Source of the DNA: Sphingomonas kyeonggiensis
Lineage (GTDB): Bacteria; Pseudomonadota; Alphaproteobacteria; Sphingomonadales; Sphingomonadaceae
Direction of reading: 5' to 3'
Assembly: GCF_014196745.1 (NCBI RefSeq)
Contig: NZ_JACIEH010000001.1
Coordinates: 1 to 64,000 of the forward strand
Length of the DNA stretch: 64,000 bases
Below are positions 55,474 to 64,000 of the stretch, one piece after another. The notes beneath the pieces are model-generated. The model was given only the letters and a program-made list of their open reading frames with translations. It was not told the origin of the DNA and did not search any database. Made by a program: the position numbers and the translations under genes. Each line of letters opens with the position of its first letter. The stretch's first letter is position 1.

Positions 55474-56232
55474 TTAAGACCGGACCGGTATCCCCGCCGC
55501 TGCCAGCGCGGCATGCGCGTCGGCGATGCTCGCCTCGCCGAAATGGAAGATCGAGGCAGCGAGCACGGCGCTGGCATGGCCCTGGGTGATGCCGTCGACC
55601 AGATGCTGGAGATTGCCGACGCCGCCCGAGGCGACCACGGGCACGGTCACCTGGTCGGCGATCGTGCGGATCAGCTCGAGGTCATAGCCGTCCTTGGTGC
55701 CGTCGCGGTCCATCGAGGTGATGAGCAGTTCGCCGGCGCCGAGATGGGCGAGGGCGATGGCGTGGGTGACCGCGTCGATGCCGGTCGGCTTGCGGCCGCC
55801 ATGGGTGAAGACTTCCCAGCCATTGGCGGTGCGGCGCGCATCGACCGAGGCGACGACGCACTGGCTGCCCATCTTCTCGGCGATCTCGGCGACGACTTCG
55901 GGGCGCGAGACGGCGGCGGAGTTGACCGCGACCTTGTCCGCGCCGGCGAGCAGGAGCGCGCGGGCATCCTCGACGCTGCGCACGCCGCCGCCGACGGTTA
56001 GCGGCATGAAGCAGACCTCGGCGGTGCGGCGCACCACGTCGAGGATGGTGCCGCGCGCCTCGTGGCTGGCGGTGATGTCGAGGAAGCAGAGCTCGTCGGC
56101 GCCGGCGGCGTCATAGGCGCGGGCCTGCTCGACGGGATCGCCGGCATCGATCAGGTCGACGAAGTTGACGCCCTTGACCACGCGGCCATTGGCGACGTCG
56201 AGGCAGGGGATGACGCGGGCGCGGACGGTCAT
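55474..56232 (-). CDS. hisF: Imidazole glycerol phosphate synthase, cyclase subunit
   Basis: The protein has 252 aa. With HisH it makes imidazole glycerol phosphate and AICAR. The TIM barrel opens [20 protein letters not shown] with catalytic Asp, and has [90 protein letters not shown] (second catalytic Asp) and [13 protein letters not shown]. The start overlaps the hisA stop by 4 bp. Confidence 0.97.
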   Translation of the reverse strand: MTVRARVIPCLDVANGRVVKGVNFVDLIDAGDPVEQARAYDAAGADELCFLDITASHEARGTILDVVRRTAEVCFMPLTVGGGVRSVEDARALLLAGADKVAVNSAAVSRPEVVAEIAEKMGSQCVVASVDARRTANGWEVFTHGGRKPTGIDAVTHAIALAHLGAGELLITSMDRDGTKDGYDLELIRTIADQVTVPVVASGGVGNLQHLVDGITQGHASAVLAASIFHFGEASIADAHAALAAAGIPVRS

Positions 56233-56978
56233 GCCCGGCCCACCTCGATCGCCCAGGCGAGGTCGAGACGGCCGTCGTACAGCGCGCGGCCGGTGATCAC
56301 GCCTTCGACGCCGTCCTCGACATGCGGGCGGAGCGCATGGATGTCGGCGATGTCGGTCACGCCGCCGCTCGCGATGACCGGGATCGCGACGGCGCGGGCG
56401 AGGGCGACGGTCGCCTCGACGTTGCAGCCCTTCAAAAGCCCGTCACGGCCGACATCGGTGAACAGCAGCGCGGCGACGCCCGCATCCTCGAAGCGGCGGG
56501 CGAGGTCGACCACCGCGACGTCGGACACATCGGCCCAGCCGCGGGTGGCGACCAGGCCGTCGCGCGCGTCGACGGCGACGACGATGCGGCCGGGATTGTC
56601 GCGGGCGGCTTCGCGGACCAAGTCCGGATTCTCGAGCGCAGCGGTGCCGATCACCACGCGCTGCACGCCGAGATCGAGCCAGCGGTCGATCGATTCGCGG
56701 TTCCGGATGCCGCCGCCGAGCTGGATGTGCCCGCCAAAGCCGCTCTCGAGGATCGCGGCGACCGCCGCGCCGTTGACCGATTCGCCGGCAAACGCGCCGT
56801 CCAGGTCGACCACGTGCAGCCATTCGGCGCCGGCATTGGCGAACAGCTCGGCCTGGGCAGCGGGGTTGTCGCCATAGACGGTGGCGCGGTCCATGTCGCC
56901 TTCGGCCAGCCGGACGACCTGGCCGCCCTTGAGGTCGATCGCGGGGAAGATGATCAGGCCATTGTCTACGGACGCCAC
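56229..56978 (-). CDS. hisA: ProFAR isomerase
   Basis: The protein has 249 aa with GTG 56978, 13 bp inside the end of hisH. It isomerises ProFAR to PRFAR. TIM-barrel motifs [20 protein letters not shown] (catalytic Asp), [69 protein letters not shown] (second catalytic Asp) and [13 protein letters not shown] are all present. Neighbours hisH and hisF are the previous and next steps. Confidence 0.97.
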   Translation of the reverse strand: MASVDNGLIIFPAIDLKGGQVVRLAEGDMDRATVYGDNPAAQAELFANAGAEWLHVVDLDGAFAGESVNGAAVAAILESGFGGHIQLGGGIRNRESIDRWLDLGVQRVVIGTAALENPDLVREAARDNPGRIVVAVDARDGLVATRGWADVSDVAVVDLARRFEDAGVAALLFTDVGRDGLLKGCNVEATVALARAVAIPVIASGGVTDIADIHALRPHVEDGVEGVITGRALYDGRLDLAWAIEVGRA

Positions 56979-57568
56979 TGGAGGAACCTTTCGACCAGCG
57001 CGATGCCGTAGCGCTGGCTCTTTTCGGGGTGGAACTGGACGCCGATCATGGTGTCGCGGCCGATCGCCGCGGTGATCGGGCCGCCATGGTCGGTGGTGGC
57101 CAGCACATGCTCGCCGGTGAAGGCGAAGCTGTGCAGGAAATAGGCTTCCCCGGTTTCGATCAGCGGGTGGGGCTGGACGGGGATCACGTCGTTCCAGCCC
57201 ATGTGCGGGACGTGGACGCCGGGAGCCGGCGCGATCGCGCGGACGGTGCCGGGGATCCAGCCCAGGCCGGGGTGCGTGCCCATTTCCTCGCCGGCATCGG
57301 CCATCAGCTGCATGCCGACACAGACTCCGAGAAAGGGCGCGGCCTGCTGGCGGACGCGGCTGTTCAGCGCCTCGACCATGCCCGGGATGGCGCGCAGGCC
57401 CGCGGCACAGGCGCCGAACGCACCGACGCCAGGCAGGACGATGCGGTCGGCCTTGAGGACGGCTTCCGGATCGGCGGTGACGGCGATGCCGGTCGCGCCG
57501 GCGGCCTTCAGGGCGTTGTGGACCGAGTAGAGGTTGCCGGCGCCGTAATCGATCAGGGCGATGGTCAT
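56966..57568 (-). CDS. hisH: Imidazole glycerol phosphate synthase, glutamine amidotransferase subunit
   Basis: The protein has 200 aa. A class I glutaminase supplying ammonia to HisF. Motifs ALIDYGAGNLYSVHNALKAA, IVLPGVGAFGACAAGL, the nucleophile loop FLGVCVGMQLMADAGEE, PHMGWNDVIPV, YFLHSFAF and the His-x-Glu pair in GVQFHPEKSQRYG are complete. It lies 14 bp downstream of hisB. Confidence 0.97.
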   Translation of the reverse strand: MTIALIDYGAGNLYSVHNALKAAGATGIAVTADPEAVLKADRIVLPGVGAFGACAAGLRAIPGMVEALNSRVRQQAAPFLGVCVGMQLMADAGEEMGTHPGLGWIPGTVRAIAPAPGVHVPHMGWNDVIPVQPHPLIETGEAYFLHSFAFTGEHVLATTDHGGPITAAIGRDTMIGVQFHPEKSQRYGIALVERFLQWRP

Positions 57569-57581
57569 TGCCGCACCGTGG

Positions 57582-58169
57582 TCACAGCACGCCCTTGGTG
57601 CTCGGCACCACGTCCGCCTTGCGCGGGTCGATCTCGACCGCCTCGCGCAGCGCCCGGGCCAGGCCCTTGAACGCCGCCTCGGCGATATGGTGGTTGTTGG
57701 TGCCGTAGAGCGTCTCGATGTGGAGCGTCACGCCCGCGGTCTGCGCGAAGCTGTGGAACCAGTGCTCGAACATCTCGGTGTCCATCTCGCCCAGGCGCTT
57801 CTGTGAGAACTCGGTCTTCCAGACGAGATAGGGACGGCCGGAGATGTCGATCGCGACGCGGGTGAGCGTCTCGTCCATCGGCGACAGGGCGTCGGCGTAG
57901 CGGCGGATGCCCTTCTTGTCGCCGAGCGCCTTGAGGATCGCCTCGCCGATCGCCAGGCCGGTGTCCTCCACCGTATGGTGCTGGTCGATATGGAGGTCGC
58001 CCACCGTCTTCACGTCCATGTCGATCAGCGAATGGCGGCTGAGCTGCTCGAGCATGTGATCGAAGAAGCCGATCCCGGTCGAAACGGAATAGGCGCCGGT
58101 GCCGTCCAGGTTGACGGTGACGTCGACGGCGGTCTCGCTCGTCTTGCGGCTTACGGTGGCGGTGCGCAT
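57582..58169 (-). CDS. hisB: Imidazoleglycerol-phosphate dehydratase
   Basis: The protein has 195 aa, the monofunctional IGPD. ATG 58169 is chosen since it gives the standard N-terminus [20 protein letters not shown]. The Mn-binding His motifs are [40 protein letters not shown] and [19 protein letters not shown] with [20 protein letters not shown]. It is the first gene of the his run (hisB-hisH-hisA-hisF). The 73-bp divergent space to sspB must hold both promoters. Confidence 0.97.
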   Translation of the reverse strand: MRTATVSRKTSETAVDVTVNLDGTGAYSVSTGIGFFDHMLEQLSRHSLIDMDVKTVGDLHIDQHHTVEDTGLAIGEAILKALGDKKGIRRYADALSPMDETLTRVAIDISGRPYLVWKTEFSQKRLGEMDTEMFEHWFHSFAQTAGVTLHIETLYGTNNHHIAEAAFKGLARALREAVEIDPRKADVVPSTKGVL

Positions 58170-58242
58170 GATCGCTCCCCAATAGCGATGGTTGCCGCGC
58201 ATGCAATCTTGACCGTGCGGCTCCGTGCGCTACCCAAGGGGC

Positions 58243-58728
58243 ATGACTGGCAACGTGCCCGATAGCTTGATTCCCTATGACGAGATCGTGCAGGAGGCCC
58301 TGCGCGCAGTCGTCGGCCGCGTGCTCGGCTCGGTTGCCGAGACGGGCAACCTGCCCGGCGGGCATCATTTCTACATCACCTTCAAGACGCATGCGCCCGG
58401 GGTCGACATCCCGCAGCGCCTGATCGACCGGTTCCCGGACGAGATGACGATCGTCCTGCAGCACCGATTCTGGGACCTGAAGGTCGACGAGGCGATGTTC
58501 TCGGTGGGGCTGAGCTTCAACCAGATCCCGGCGATGCTCCACATCCCCTTCTCGGCGATCACCGGCTTCCACGATCCGGCGGTGAACTTCGAACTGCGCT
58601 TCCAGGCGGCCGAGAATGGCGACGAGCCCGATCCGCAGCACGAGGAAGCGGAGAATGACGGGCCGGCGGCAAAGCCGGTCGAGGACGGCTCGAACGTCGT
58701 CTCGGTGGATTTCAAGCGGAAGAAGTGA
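58243..58728 (+). CDS. sspB: ClpXP adaptor SspB, alphaproteobacterial type
   Basis: The protein has 161 aa; ATG 58243. The substrate-binding fold (about 1-125) includes LIPYDEIVQEALRAVVGRVL, HHFYITFKTHAPGVDIPQRL, FPDEMTIVLQHRFWDLKVDE and PFSAITGFHDPAVNFELRFQ. An acidic linker (about 127-148) leads to the C-terminal ClpX-binding tail VVSVDFKRKK. It delivers ssrA-tagged and selected native proteins to ClpXP. It faces hisB and ends at a GC-rich hairpin. Confidence 0.94.
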   Translation: MTGNVPDSLIPYDEIVQEALRAVVGRVLGSVAETGNLPGGHHFYITFKTHAPGVDIPQRLIDRFPDEMTIVLQHRFWDLKVDEAMFSVGLSFNQIPAMLHIPFSAITGFHDPAVNFELRFQAAENGDEPDPQHEEAENDGPAAKPVEDGSNVVSVDFKRKK

Positions 58729-58755
58729 GGCGGCGCGCCGTGCCGGCGCACCGCC
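58729..58755. terminator. GC-rich hairpin after sspB
   Basis: GGCGGCGCGCCG (58729-58740) pairs with CGGCGCACCGCC (58744-58755), one mismatch, loop TGC, between convergent sspB and the next minus-strand gene. There is no strong T tract, so it may end transcripts with help or only protect them. Confidence 0.55.
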
Positions 58756-58764
58756 CCCAATGCC

Positions 58765-59034
58765 TCATTCGAGCGGATATTTGTTGCCGTCGCGGCAGAT
58801 CGCCGTGGGCGTGTCGATCACATAGGGTGTCCAGGTGCCGAACAGTGTACCGGCCTGCACGCCCTGCTGCGTGCATCGGTCGAGCTCGCGGCCGACCTGT
58901 TCGGTATAGCTGTCGTCGCTGAAATATTGGTGGACGTAGATGGTCTCGCCGCCCGGCGCCGCGGCAGCGAGAGCGGGCAGCGCGGCAGTGGCCGCCATCG
59001 CGATCAGCGTGCGACGCATCGAGAGTCTGGACAT
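58765..59034 (-). CDS. Small secreted protein, DUF6289-like
   Basis: The protein has 89 aa with a signal peptide (MRRTLIAMAATAALPALAAA). The mature part has YVHQYFSDDSYTEQVGRELD, a Cys in DRCTQQG, GTWTPYVIDTPTAICRDG and a second Cys near the end, likely one disulfide. Its size and the Y-x-Y/F-S-D-x-x-Y-T pattern resemble small exported sphingomonad proteins grouped as DUF6289; I am not certain of the family. Alternative start M6 is equally possible. Role unknown. Confidence 0.65.
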   Translation of the reverse strand: MSRLSMRRTLIAMAATAALPALAAAAPGGETIYVHQYFSDDSYTEQVGRELDRCTQQGVQAGTLFGTWTPYVIDTPTAICRDGNKYPLE

Positions 59035-59191
59035 GACGGTTCTCCTCGAAAAGCCTGTATTCTCCGACGGATGCGACCCTTGTTTCCGTGCGGGCAGACT
59101 AAGTTGGCGATGCCGGTCCGGGCAATCGCGCGCGGAGGAGATTTAGCCCCGAAACGGGGATGCCTGCCGATAGTATCGGGAGGGGGATTGC

Positions 59192-59872
59192 CTAGCCGTC
59201 GTTGGCGCTGGACGGGCGGAGCAGGCGGGCGCGCAGGTCCTGCATCACGACGGCCTGGGCCGCGGCGCCGGGATCCTCGGCGCCGAGGATCGAGCCGAGA
59301 TGCTCGAGGATCTGGCTGGCGCGGTCGAGATTCTGCAACGCTTCGAGATGCCGGGCGATGACGTGGGGGTCCTCGACCAGCCGTTCGCCCAGGCTGTTCA
59401 GCAGCTCGCGGACGAGGAACACCTCCTCGACGAGCCGCTCGCCGAGATCGGCCATGGCCGGTGCCGCCGGGTGCGGGGCAGGTTCGGCGGGGAGCGCCGC
59501 GCCGCCGCGCACGGCTTCCTGGATCGCATCGACCCGGGCCTGGCCGCGATAGCCGTCGAAGGTCGCGATGCGGTTGCCCGAAATCCATTCGTCGACGGTA
59601 ACGGCGCTGTGATCGAAGGCGACGCCGCAGCGGCCCTCGCCCTGCCAGACGACTCGGGCGGGGACTTCGATCTCGGCACGGCGCAGTATCAGCGGGGTGC
59701 CGGTACGCGGCAGCACGGAGCCGTCGAGCATCGCGCCGCCTTCGGAAAGGTTGCGGATGCGCACCGGCACCTTCAGCGCATCGGCTTCGATCGCAGCCGC
59801 CAGGAACAGGTTCTTGCGCGGCGCGCGCTCCTGCGATCCGCTGGAAGATGGAAGATGTGCGCCGGCGTGCAT
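59192..59872 (-). CDS. PilZ-domain protein, probable c-di-GMP effector
   Basis: The protein has 226 aa. The PilZ domain (about 15-95) has the ligand motif R-x-x-x-R in ERAPRKNLFLAA and the second motif IRNLSEGGAMLDG (N/D-x-S-x-x-G). A strand RVVWQGEGRCGVAFDH follows. A helical C-terminal region (about 135-220), ERLVEEVFLVRELLNSLGER and LEALQNLDRASQILEHLGSI, could mediate dimerisation or partner binding. It probably couples c-di-GMP level to motility, surface or cell-cycle functions; no GGDEF or EAL gene is nearby. Confidence 0.85.
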   Translation of the reverse strand: MHAGAHLPSSSGSQERAPRKNLFLAAAIEADALKVPVRIRNLSEGGAMLDGSVLPRTGTPLILRRAEIEVPARVVWQGEGRCGVAFDHSAVTVDEWISGNRIATFDGYRGQARVDAIQEAVRGGAALPAEPAPHPAAPAMADLGERLVEEVFLVRELLNSLGERLVEDPHVIARHLEALQNLDRASQILEHLGSILGAEDPGAAAQAVVMQDLRARLLRPSSANDG

Positions 59873-60029
59873 GATTCCATTGTAAGAAGCCAGGCACGCA
59901 TAGTTGGTTAACGCCGCTCAAAATTCTCACCTTGCCAGACACCTGCGCAGGGGTGCTGGAATCGCGGGGGGCAAGGCGGTAGAGCCGCCCCGACTCCGCG
60001 AGAGGCGGATCCAGAATGAAAGGCCTGAT

Positions 60030-61418
60030 GTGACCACCCGGACCGAAACCGATTCGATCGGCGCGATCGAAGTTCCCGCCGACGCCTATTGGGGCGCCCA
60101 GACCCAGCGTTCGATCGAGAATTTCCCGTTCGGCGCGATGGAGCGCATGCCGCTCGGCATCGTCCATGCCCAGGCGATCGTGAAGCAGGCGGCGGCGCGG
60201 GTGAACCGGAAGCATGGGATGGATTCGAAAATCGCTGATGCGATCGAGGCGGCGGCGCAGGAAATCGTCGCTGGCGACCTCGACGACCAGTTCCCGCTGG
60301 TGATCTGGCAGACCGGCTCGGGTACCCAGACCAACATGAACGTCAACGAAGTGATCGCCGGCCGCGCGAACTTCGTGCTGGCGGGCACCAAGGGCGGCAA
60401 GTCGCCGGTCCACCCGAACGACCACGTCAACATGAGCCAGTCGTCGAACGACAGCTTCCCGACCGCGCTGCACGTCGCGGCAGTGATCGCGACGTACAAG
60501 ACGCTGATCCCGGCGCTCGACCAGCTGACCGCCTCGCTGACCGCCAAGGCCGAGGCCTGGGATCACATCATCAAGATCGGCCGCACGCACACCCAGGACG
60601 CGACGCCGCTGACGCTCGGCCAGGAATTCGGCGGCTATGCGGCGCAGCTGATCAGCTGCAAGGCCCGGATCGAAGGCGCGCTGAACGGCAACCTGCGCAA
60701 GCTGGCGATCGGCGGCACCGCGGTCGGCACCGGGCTCAACGCGCCGGAAGGCTGGGCCGAGGACATGTCGGCGGCGATCACCGACATTGCCGGCACCCAG
60801 TTCGAGCCGGCGCCGAACAAGTTCGAGCAGCTGGCCGCCAAGGACGGGCTGGTCTTCTTCTCGGGCGCGCTGAACACGCTGGCGGTGGCGCTCAACAAGA
60901 TCGCCAACGACATCCGCTTCCTCGGTTCGGGCCCGCGCTCGGGCCTGGGCGAACTGTCGCTGCCGGCGAACGAGCCGGGCAGCTCGATCATGCCGGGCAA
61001 GGTCAACCCGACCCAGTGCGAATCGCTGACGATGGTCGCGGCGCAGGTGATCGGCAACAACCAGGCGGTGACCGTCGGCGGCATGCAGGGCCATTTCGAG
61101 CTCAACGTGTTCATGCCGCTGATCGGCGCGAACGTGCTGCGCTCGATCTCGCTGCTGTCCATCGGCATGACGAGCTTCGCCGAGCGCTGCGTCGACGGGA
61201 TCGAGGCGAACGAGAGCCAGATCAAGGCGCTGGTCGACCGCTCGCTGATGCTGGTGACCGCGCTGGCGCCGGCGATCGGCTATGACAATGCCGCCAAGAT
61301 CGCCAAGAACGCGCACGAAAAGGGCCTGACGCTCAAGGAGAGCGGGCTGGCGCTGGGCCTGGTCGATGAGGCGACGTTCGACCAGTATGTTCGCCCCGAG
61401 ACGATGATCGGGCGGTAA
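60030..61418 (+). CDS. fumC: Class II fumarate hydratase
   Basis: The protein has 462 aa. GTG 60030 with AAGG before it gives [20 protein letters not shown]; the upstream frame has no signal. Fumarase motifs are [70 protein letters not shown] and the signature [15 protein letters not shown] with the catalytic Ser-containing loop. It is the iron-free, oxygen-stable fumarase converting fumarate to malate in the TCA cycle. A family E repeat follows its stop. Confidence 0.97.
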   Translation: MTTRTETDSIGAIEVPADAYWGAQTQRSIENFPFGAMERMPLGIVHAQAIVKQAAARVNRKHGMDSKIADAIEAAAQEIVAGDLDDQFPLVIWQTGSGTQTNMNVNEVIAGRANFVLAGTKGGKSPVHPNDHVNMSQSSNDSFPTALHVAAVIATYKTLIPALDQLTASLTAKAEAWDHIIKIGRTHTQDATPLTLGQEFGGYAAQLISCKARIEGALNGNLRKLAIGGTAVGTGLNAPEGWAEDMSAAITDIAGTQFEPAPNKFEQLAAKDGLVFFSGALNTLAVALNKIANDIRFLGSGPRSGLGELSLPANEPGSSIMPGKVNPTQCESLTMVAAQVIGNNQAVTVGGMQGHFELNVFMPLIGANVLRSISLLSIGMTSFAERCVDGIEANESQIKALVDRSLMLVTALAPAIGYDNAAKIAKNAHEKGLTLKESGLALGLVDEATFDQYVRPETMIGR

Positions 61419-61421
61419 ACA

Positions 61422-61571
61422 AATTCCTCCCCCAGCTCGCTGGGGGAGGGGGACCGCTCGCGCAGCGAGTGGTGGAGGGGCCGTCGCGAAAGCGACGGTC
61501 TTTTCGTATCTGCCCCTCCACCACCGCCTTCGGCGGCGGTCCCCCTCCCCGAGACAAGCTCGGGGAGGAAC
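61422..61571. repeat. Dyad-symmetric repeat, family E copy 3
   Basis: This 150-bp element has ends AATTCCTCCCCC and GGGGAGGAAC. Variable stems are GCTCG-cgcag-CGAGT after GGGGGACC and ACCGCC-ttc-GGCGGC before GGTCCCCCTCCCC. GGTGGAGGGGC and GCCCCTCCACC flank a centre containing GCCGTCGCgaaaGCGACGGT. The element lies directly after fumC. Confidence 0.9.
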
Positions 61572-61623
61572 TTAGGGGCTTCCCGATCTTTCTTCCTTCG
61601 TAACCACTTACGCAGGAGCAACC

Positions 61624-61818
61624 ATGATCGGGGACGCAATCGCAGGCTGGATCGGCAATCGCATCGACCGTGCGGACGGTGAGGGCGGGGCGCTCGGCGC
61701 AATCGCCGGGGTGCTGACCTGGAAGGCGGCGAAGAAGATCGTGCCCGCCGCGATCGTGATCGGCGGCGCGGCTTATGCCTATCATCATTTCACCCGTGGA
61801 CGTGAAACCGCGGCCTGA
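61624..61818 (+). CDS. Small Ala/Gly-rich membrane-associated protein
   Basis: The protein has 64 aa, ATG 61624 behind GCAGGAG. Hydrophobic stretches IGDAIAGWIGNRI, ALGAIAGVLTWKAAKKI and VPAAIVIGGAAYAYHHF suggest one or two short membrane helices separated by a basic and an acidic turn. No named family is recognised. The strong ribosome binding site and compact frame make it a likely real gene. Confidence 0.65.
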   Translation: MIGDAIAGWIGNRIDRADGEGGALGAIAGVLTWKAAKKIVPAAIVIGGAAYAYHHFTRGRETAA

Positions 61819-61900
61819 GCGCCACGGATTCCCGAAACGGAAGGGCATTGGGTGCCGGTCCTAGCTTGACGGGGAGGGGACTCCCACGCCAAAGGCACCC

Positions 61901-62551
61901 ATGCCCCATTCCACCGAGACCGATCCGCACGGCTTCAAGCGCAGAGGCGTGCTGTTCGTGCTTTCCTCGCCTTCGGGCGCCGGCAAGTCGACGATCGCGC
62001 GCAAGCTGCTGGCCGCCGACGAGCACCTCCAGATGTCCGTTTCCGTCACCACCCGGCCGATGCGCCCGGGCGAAGTGGACGGCGTCGACTATCACTTCGT
62101 CGACCTGGAGCGCTTCCGCGAGATCGCGAACAACCACGAGTTCCTGGAATGGGCGCACGTGTTCAACCATCGCTACGGCACGCTGCGCTCGACGGTGGAG
62201 GAAATCCTCGATTCGGGCCGCGACGTGCTGTTCGACATCGACTGGCAGGGCGCGCAGCAACTGTTCCAGCTCGCCGGCGGCGACGTGGTCCGCGTCTTCA
62301 TCCTGCCGCCGTCCTTCGTCGAGCTGCGCCAGCGCCTGGTCAACCGCAACACCGATTCGATCGAAGTGATCGACGCGCGCATGAGCCGCGCGGCGGCGGA
62401 GGTCAGCCACTGGGATGGCTATGACTATGTGCTGGTCAACGACGATGTCGAGCAATGCTATCGCTCGGTCCACACGATCCTGAACGCCGAGCGGCTCAAG
62501 CGCTCGCGCCAGACGGGCTTGATCGGATTCATCCGCGGGTTGATGAAGTAA
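61901..62551 (+). CDS. gmk: Guanylate kinase
   Basis: The protein has 216 aa. It converts GMP (or dGMP) plus ATP to GDP plus ADP. The P loop is FVLSSPSGAGKSTIARKLL. GMP-binding motifs are VSVTTRPMRPGEVDGVDYHF, NHEFLEWAHVFNHRYGT and VLFDIDWQGAQQL. The lid contains LRQRLVNRNTDSIEVIDARM. It is essential for nucleotide balance and (p)ppGpp metabolism. No rpoZ gene is adjacent. Confidence 0.97.
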   Translation: MPHSTETDPHGFKRRGVLFVLSSPSGAGKSTIARKLLAADEHLQMSVSVTTRPMRPGEVDGVDYHFVDLERFREIANNHEFLEWAHVFNHRYGTLRSTVEEILDSGRDVLFDIDWQGAQQLFQLAGGDVVRVFILPPSFVELRQRLVNRNTDSIEVIDARMSRAAAEVSHWDGYDYVLVNDDVEQCYRSVHTILNAERLKRSRQTGLIGFIRGLMK

Positions 62552-62574
62552 CCTTCCCAAAGGGGAGGGTTATG

Positions 62575-63135
62575 ATGGCTAGACTGTTCCTCGGCGGCGC
62601 GCTCGGTGGGCTCGCCATGTGGTTGGTGGGCTTCATCTTCTGGGGCACGCCGCTCAGCCTGCTCGCGCTTTCCAAGACCGACGATGCCGCCAGCGCGGCG
62701 CTGCACGCGGCGCTGGCCCAGCATCTCGGCCCTCTCGGCAGCGGCGCCTATCCGGTGCCCTGGCCCTATACGCCGGCGGGCACCGCGCTCTACGGCCAGG
62801 GGCCGGTGGCGATGATCCTGTTCAACCAGCACGGCTTCGCGGCGTTCGATGCGAGCGCGCTGGTCGGTGGCCTGATCCTCGCCATCGTCTGTGTGTTGGT
62901 CGCCGGCTTCGCGCTGCGCATGGTGGCGGCCACCCTCGGCTTTGCCGACCGGCTGAAGCTGGTGGCGATCACGGCCGTGGCGGTGACCGCCTATTCCGAT
63001 CTCGGCCAGCCGATCTTCAACCACGCGCCGTTCGGCTATTTCTTCTATTTGTGGCTGAGCGACGTGGCGAGCTGGATCGCGGCGGGCGCGGTGCTCGCCT
63101 GGGCATTGCCGCGGCCGATCGTGACGCGGATCTGA
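62575..63135 (+). CDS. Conserved membrane protein of unknown function
   Basis: The protein has 186 aa. ATG 62575 is preferred over ATG 62572 because GGGGAGGG is then 5-6 bases away. Four helices are seen: LFLGGALGGLAMWLVGFIFW, SALVGGLILAIVCVLVAGFA, LKLVAITAVAVTAYSDLGQP and WLSDVASWIAAGAVLAWALP. A Pro/Gly-rich loop (about 55-85, GAYPVPWPYTPAGTALYGQG) is extracytoplasmic. I do not recognise the family with certainty. The downstream gene begins 2 bp after the stop, so they are probably an operon. Confidence 0.75.
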   Translation: MARLFLGGALGGLAMWLVGFIFWGTPLSLLALSKTDDAASAALHAALAQHLGPLGSGAYPVPWPYTPAGTALYGQGPVAMILFNQHGFAAFDASALVGGLILAIVCVLVAGFALRMVAATLGFADRLKLVAITAVAVTAYSDLGQPIFNHAPFGYFFYLWLSDVASWIAAGAVLAWALPRPIVTRI

Positions 63136-63137
63136 CC

Positions 63138-63476
63138 ATGTACATCTGCGCGCTGGTGATCCCGGTGCCGGAGGCGAAGCGCGATGCCTATCGGGCATGG
63201 GCCGAGCGGGGTGCGGCGATCTTCAAGGCGCATGGCTGTCTGGAAATCACCGAGGCCTGGGAGGATTTCGTGCCCGATGGCTCGGTGACCGACTTCCGCA
63301 AGGCGGTGGCGGCTGAGCCGGGGGAGAAGATCGTTATCTCCTGGCAGGTCTGGCCCGACAAGGCGACGCTCGATGCCGCGGAGGCGGCGATGCATGTCGA
63401 TGGCAGCCTGGAGGTGGAGGGGGAGATTCCCTTCGATGCGAAGCGGCTGATTCTGGGGTGTTTCGCGCCGCTTTAA
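63138..63476 (+). CDS. DUF1428 (YbaA-like) family protein
   Basis: The protein has 112 aa; ATG 63138 begins MYICALVIPVPEAKRDAYRA. The ferredoxin-like dimeric alpha/beta barrel pattern has GAAIFKAHGCLEITEAWEDF, VISWQVWPDKATLDAAEAAM and the typical C-terminal DAKRLILGCF. YbaA/DUF1428 proteins have no established activity. It starts 2 bp after a membrane-protein gene. Confidence 0.9.
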   Translation: MYICALVIPVPEAKRDAYRAWAERGAAIFKAHGCLEITEAWEDFVPDGSVTDFRKAVAAEPGEKIVISWQVWPDKATLDAAEAAMHVDGSLEVEGEIPFDAKRLILGCFAPL

Positions 63477-63480
63477 CTTA

Positions 63481-63627
63481 GTTCCTCCCCCAGCTTGCTG
63501 GGGGAGGGGGACCGCCGCCGAAGGCGGTGGTGGAGGGGCGCGGCGGGTTACCGCCGCATTGCGGCGGCCCCTCCACCATTCGCTGCGCGAATGGTCCCCC
63601 TCCCCGAGACAAGCTCGGGGAGGAATT
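63481..63627. repeat. Dyad-symmetric repeat, family E copy 4
   Basis: This 147-bp element has ends TTCCTCCCCC and GGGGAGGAATT. Variable stems are GCCGCC-gaa-GGCGGT after GGGGGACC and ATTCGctgcgCGAAT before GGTCCCCCTCCCC. The centre between GGTGGAGGGGC and GCCCCTCCACC holds CGGCGGGTTACCGCCG. It lies between the DUF1428 and ATP12 genes, 2 bp from the stop codon of the latter. Confidence 0.9.
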
Positions 63628-63629
63628 AA

Positions 63630-64000
63630 TTACAGCAGCCCCAGGAATCTGACCCCCGCCAGGAAGTCCGTCCGGCGATTGTCCCGTGCGGCCAGGGCAA
63701 GCTCGTCCTCGCCCCATTGCTCGGCCTGCCACAGCTCGTCGACATGCGCGGCCTGCCACAGCCCCTCTGCGGGAATCGCGCCCTCCAGCAGCGCCAGCGC
63801 GCCGACCAGCGAGCCGCTGATCGTCACCACCGGGGAGAGGCCCGCGATGTGGAAGGGGTCGAGCGCGTGCACCGCCTCGGCCAGCCGGGCGATCGTCGCC
63901 TCGGGCTGGGCCTTGTGGATCACGCCGGTCGCGGTCTCGAAATGCACGTCGTAGCGGCTGCGTGCCCAGTCGAGCAGCGGGTCCCAGGCCTCGGCCTGGC
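63630..64000 (-). CDS. ATP12-family F1-ATPase assembly chaperone, 5'-truncated by window edge
   Basis: The frame is open to the right edge (at least 122 residues of the C-terminal part). It reads AEAWDPLLDWARSRYDVHFE, LDPFHIAGLSPVVTISGSLV, ALALLEGAIPAEGLWQAAHV then DELWQAEQWGEDELALAARD and ends RRTDFLAGVRFLGLL. These are the conserved C-terminal motifs of ATP12 proteins, which bind the alpha subunit during F1 assembly in alphaproteobacteria and mitochondria. The true start lies outside the window. Confidence 0.9.
   Translation of the reverse strand, partial: QAEAWDPLLDWARSRYDVHFETATGVIHKAQPEATIARLAEAVHALDPFHIAGLSPVVTISGSLVGALALLEGAIPAEGLWQAAHVDELWQAEQWGEDELALAARDNRRTDFLAGVRFLGLL

Overview
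This 64 kb window is high-GC, gene-dense chromosome from an alphaproteobacterium, most likely a sphingomonad (Sphingomonas or a close relative). The evidence is a large TonB-dependent receptor, a FixL/FixJ-type pair, an alpha-type SspB, the order hisB-hisH-hisA-hisF...hisE-HIT, a CYP153-like P450, PEP-CTERM proteins, HWE kinases and many GTG/TTG starts with 1-17 bp gene overlaps. I saw no rRNA, tRNA or CRISPR array. The left end opens inside an RHS gene and the right end closes inside an ATP12-like gene.

Layout. (1) 1-5.9 kb is an accessory region. It holds a two-gene RHS/YD-repeat shell, the second gene carrying a signal peptide and an AT-rich toxin-like tip, then a small membrane-anchored candidate immunity protein and a tyrosine integrase with iterated repeats over its start. 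(2) 6.3-12.0 kb is a coupled signalling operon: three-receiver hybrid kinase, CheR methyltransferase, and receiver-PAS-HWE kinase-receiver. (3) 12.0-14.5 kb is a siderophore-type iron-uptake operon (DUF3325, PepSY, DUF3649) whose TonB receptor has collapsed to plug plus last strand. A full-length TonB receptor follows at 14.7-17.8 kb. (4) 18-22 kb holds a small Cys-repeat protein, a serine-hydrolase-like protein lacking its serine, a GDT1-family Mn transporter behind a yybP-ykoY (Mn2+) riboswitch, and a FixL/FixJ-like pair. (5) 22.3-29.8 kb is a TetR-controlled RND efflux system with visible operators. (6) 30-32.5 kb holds OsmC and an OmpR-type two-component pair. (7) 32.6-35.5 kb is an overlapping four-gene cluster with an arylsulfotransferase-like protein, two unknown membrane proteins and a sulfotransferase. 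(8) 35.7-48.5 kb is mixed metabolism and envelope: Gfo/Idh/MocA, SMP-30, Nudix, extensin-like, CHAP, MsrB, P450, ABC exporter, QueG, methyltransferase, lipoprotein and EI24 protein. (9) 48.6-64 kb holds housekeeping genes (adenosine kinase, amino-acid permease, SMR, MgtC, HIT, his genes, sspB, fumC, gmk). The his cluster is split by an L,D-transpeptidase, a lysozyme-inhibitor-like protein and two PEP-CTERM-like genes.

Intergenic regions carry several dyad-symmetric repeat families. The main one has five full-size copies of about 115-150 bp, all with the same framework but with internal stem-loops whose two strands change together between copies. No transposase for it is visible here. The best candidates for something undescribed are the RHS tip plus its partner, the repeat family, and the sulfotransferase cluster.
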